Assembly: GCF_014192335.1 (NCBI RefSeq)
Contig: NZ_JACHXU010000002.1
Location: 510,197-574,196, forward strand
DNA: 64,000 nt
Origin: Aporhodopirellula rubra
GTDB taxonomy: Bacteria; Planctomycetota; Planctomycetia; Pirellulales; Pirellulaceae
Reading direction: 5' to 3'
Shown: in pieces, positions 63,177 to 64,000 of the stretch
Numbering within the stretch: the first letter of the stretch is position 1
Layout of the letters: each line of letters opens with the position of its first letter
Made by a program: the position numbers and the translations under genes
The notes under the pieces: model-generated
Database searches by the model: none
Told to the model about the DNA's origin: nothing
Seen by the model: only the letters and a program-made list of their open reading frames with translations

Positions 63177-63694
63177 TGGGTGGGAAATACTGTCGCGCGA
63201 CTTTGTTCGGCGCGAGCGTCTGTGCGTGGGAAGTCACGACTCTCTAAAACATGTGCCGATCGTGCGTCAGTCTCACGGATTATCTTAGTGAAATCACATT
63301 AAGGAAGTGCGTTTGGTCAACCTCCGTTCAACCTATCCTCCTAATGGCTACTGCTTTCGGCCACCTGCTTTCGATCTTCTCACTTATTGGCACGAGGATG
63401 GAACCATCGCGTGCGAAAAGACGAGTTCCCCCAGACCAGCACCAACGCAACCGTGATGCAGTGGCGAAAAAATTGTTTCGCGAAAACACTCATCGCGTTT
63501 ATGGAAAAGGGAATGCAAGGCAACCGCGAGCAAGTGAACGGTTAAGCACATGAACAGGATTGATTGTGTTTAATTGGCAAGCGAATTGCACCATTGATTC
63601 GATGGGAATCTCTCGTGGTTTTGCTAGCATTTCGCCTGAAGGTCAGGCGGACGCCACAGCGTCATTTCCTCCTAACTTCAACGGGAGGAGTATC
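63177..63694. other. Intergenic region between sulfatase and transposase
   Basis: About 518 bases. Frames in it look like noise. Near the right end there is an inverted repeat (listed separately). The sulfatase promoter and the left end of the insertion sequence should both lie here, but I could not define the terminal inverted repeat without the other end. Confidence 0.45.
63633..63649. repeat. Inverted repeat upstream of the transposase
   Basis: A perfect 7-bp inverted repeat cgcctga/tcaggcg with a 3-base spacer lies 46 bases upstream of the transposase start. It may be part of the element's end or a small hairpin. Confidence 0.4.
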
Positions 63695-64000
63695 ATGGCA
63701 CGGCCTGCAGTTCTGTTTGCGGAAATCAACAGTGAACAACAGCGAGATCGTCTTATCGAACTTTGGAAACAACATCCCAATCATTACACGCGAATGCGAG
63801 GACACGCGATCATCCTCAGTGACGCCGGCTACAAAGTCAGTCAACTGGTGGACATCTTCGGTGTTGATCGCGACACCGCGGCAAGCTGGATCTCGCGTTT
63901 TAACGAGGGAGGAGTCGATGCCCTTTTCGATGACGACAGACCGGGCGGGCCGCGAAAACTCGTCGAACAGGAGCAGCGGATCCTCGAGGATCTTCTCCGA
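63695..64000 (+). CDS. IS630-type transposase, N-terminal part
   Basis: 102 residues are readable and the frame runs off the window. The start has a strong ribosome site (GGGAGGAG at 63683-63690). The sequence contains a helix-turn-helix (ILSDAGYKVSQLVDIFGVDR; TAASWISRFNEGGVDALFDD) followed by RPGGPRKL, the pattern of the N-terminal DNA-binding domain of IS630-family transposases. The DDE catalytic domain should follow outside. A related stand-alone helix-turn-helix protein cannot be excluded. Confidence 0.8.
   Translation, partial: MARPAVLFAEINSEQQRDRLIELWKQHPNHYTRMRGHAIILSDAGYKVSQLVDIFGVDRDTAASWISRFNEGGVDALFDDDRPGGPRKLVEQEQRILEDLLR

Noticed and set aside
1..64000. CRISPR arrays, rRNA genes, riboswitches
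   Set aside because: No regularly spaced repeats, rRNA-like sequence or recognisable riboswitch core was found on either strand.

Overview
The window is chromosomal DNA of a planctomycete, most likely a Rhodopirellula- or Pirellula-like marine member of the Pirellulaceae. The evidence is the gene content: a PVC-type membrane-bound dehydrogenase with HEAT repeats and a terminal CxxCH, a planctomycete cytochrome joined to DUF2231, a PmoA-type DUF6807 protein, a type I sulfatase, Tat-exported squalene-cyclase-like repeats and many short lipoproteins. GC content is moderately high, so most long secondary reading frames are shadows of real genes.

Left part (1-25.2 kb): mostly independent housekeeping and envelope genes. 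These are a partial exported protein coupled to a small membrane protein, polyphosphate kinase 1, the cytochrome/DUF2231 protein, a lipoprotein, a SWIM-SNF2 helicase, a phytase-like esterase, the large PVC dehydrogenase/cytochrome, an MsbA-type ABC exporter, a lactate/malate dehydrogenase-family enzyme with an unusual specificity residue, DUF6807, a RimK-type ligase fused to an RCK_C domain next to a RimB-like protease, dihydrolipoyl dehydrogenase and a lipoprotein.

Middle part: a tRNA-Ala(GGC) with its terminator marks the left edge of a visibly more AT-rich accessory segment (about 25.5-30.2 kb). It holds a broken metallo-beta-lactamase-like gene, an EVE-HNH nuclease, a second EVE/PUA-like protein, a coiled-coil/TM/SH3 protein and a C-terminal stump of a BrxL/Lon-like protease. 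It looks like a decayed anti-phage island. After it come a Tat-exported cyclase-like protein, a two-gene lipoprotein operon and an ABC-2 exporter. Then follows an eight-gene overlapping operon (45.3 to 34.6 kb, minus strand). It joins periplasmic beta-propeller proteins and Tat ferredoxins to a membrane polyferredoxin and to cytoplasmic NuoEF/HoxF-like and NuoG/GltD-like subunits. I know no named complex with this composition; it is the best candidate here for an undescribed system.

Right part: a histidine kinase with two stand-alone receiver proteins; an arsR-arsD-arsA operon whose ligand cysteines are all in place but which lacks an arsenite permease; a DUF1579/VOC/DoxX trio; and a tightly packed seven-gene operon (61.3 to 54.0 kb, minus strand). 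That operon carries a membrane-anchored protein, a Na+/solute symporter, a 42-residue membrane peptide, a carbamoyltransferase without the aspartate-binding residues, asparagine synthase, a carbamoylase-type amidase and an isochorismatase-type hydrolase. It looks like uptake and processing of a carbamoylated or ureido compound. A sulfatase and the start of an IS630-type transposase end the window.
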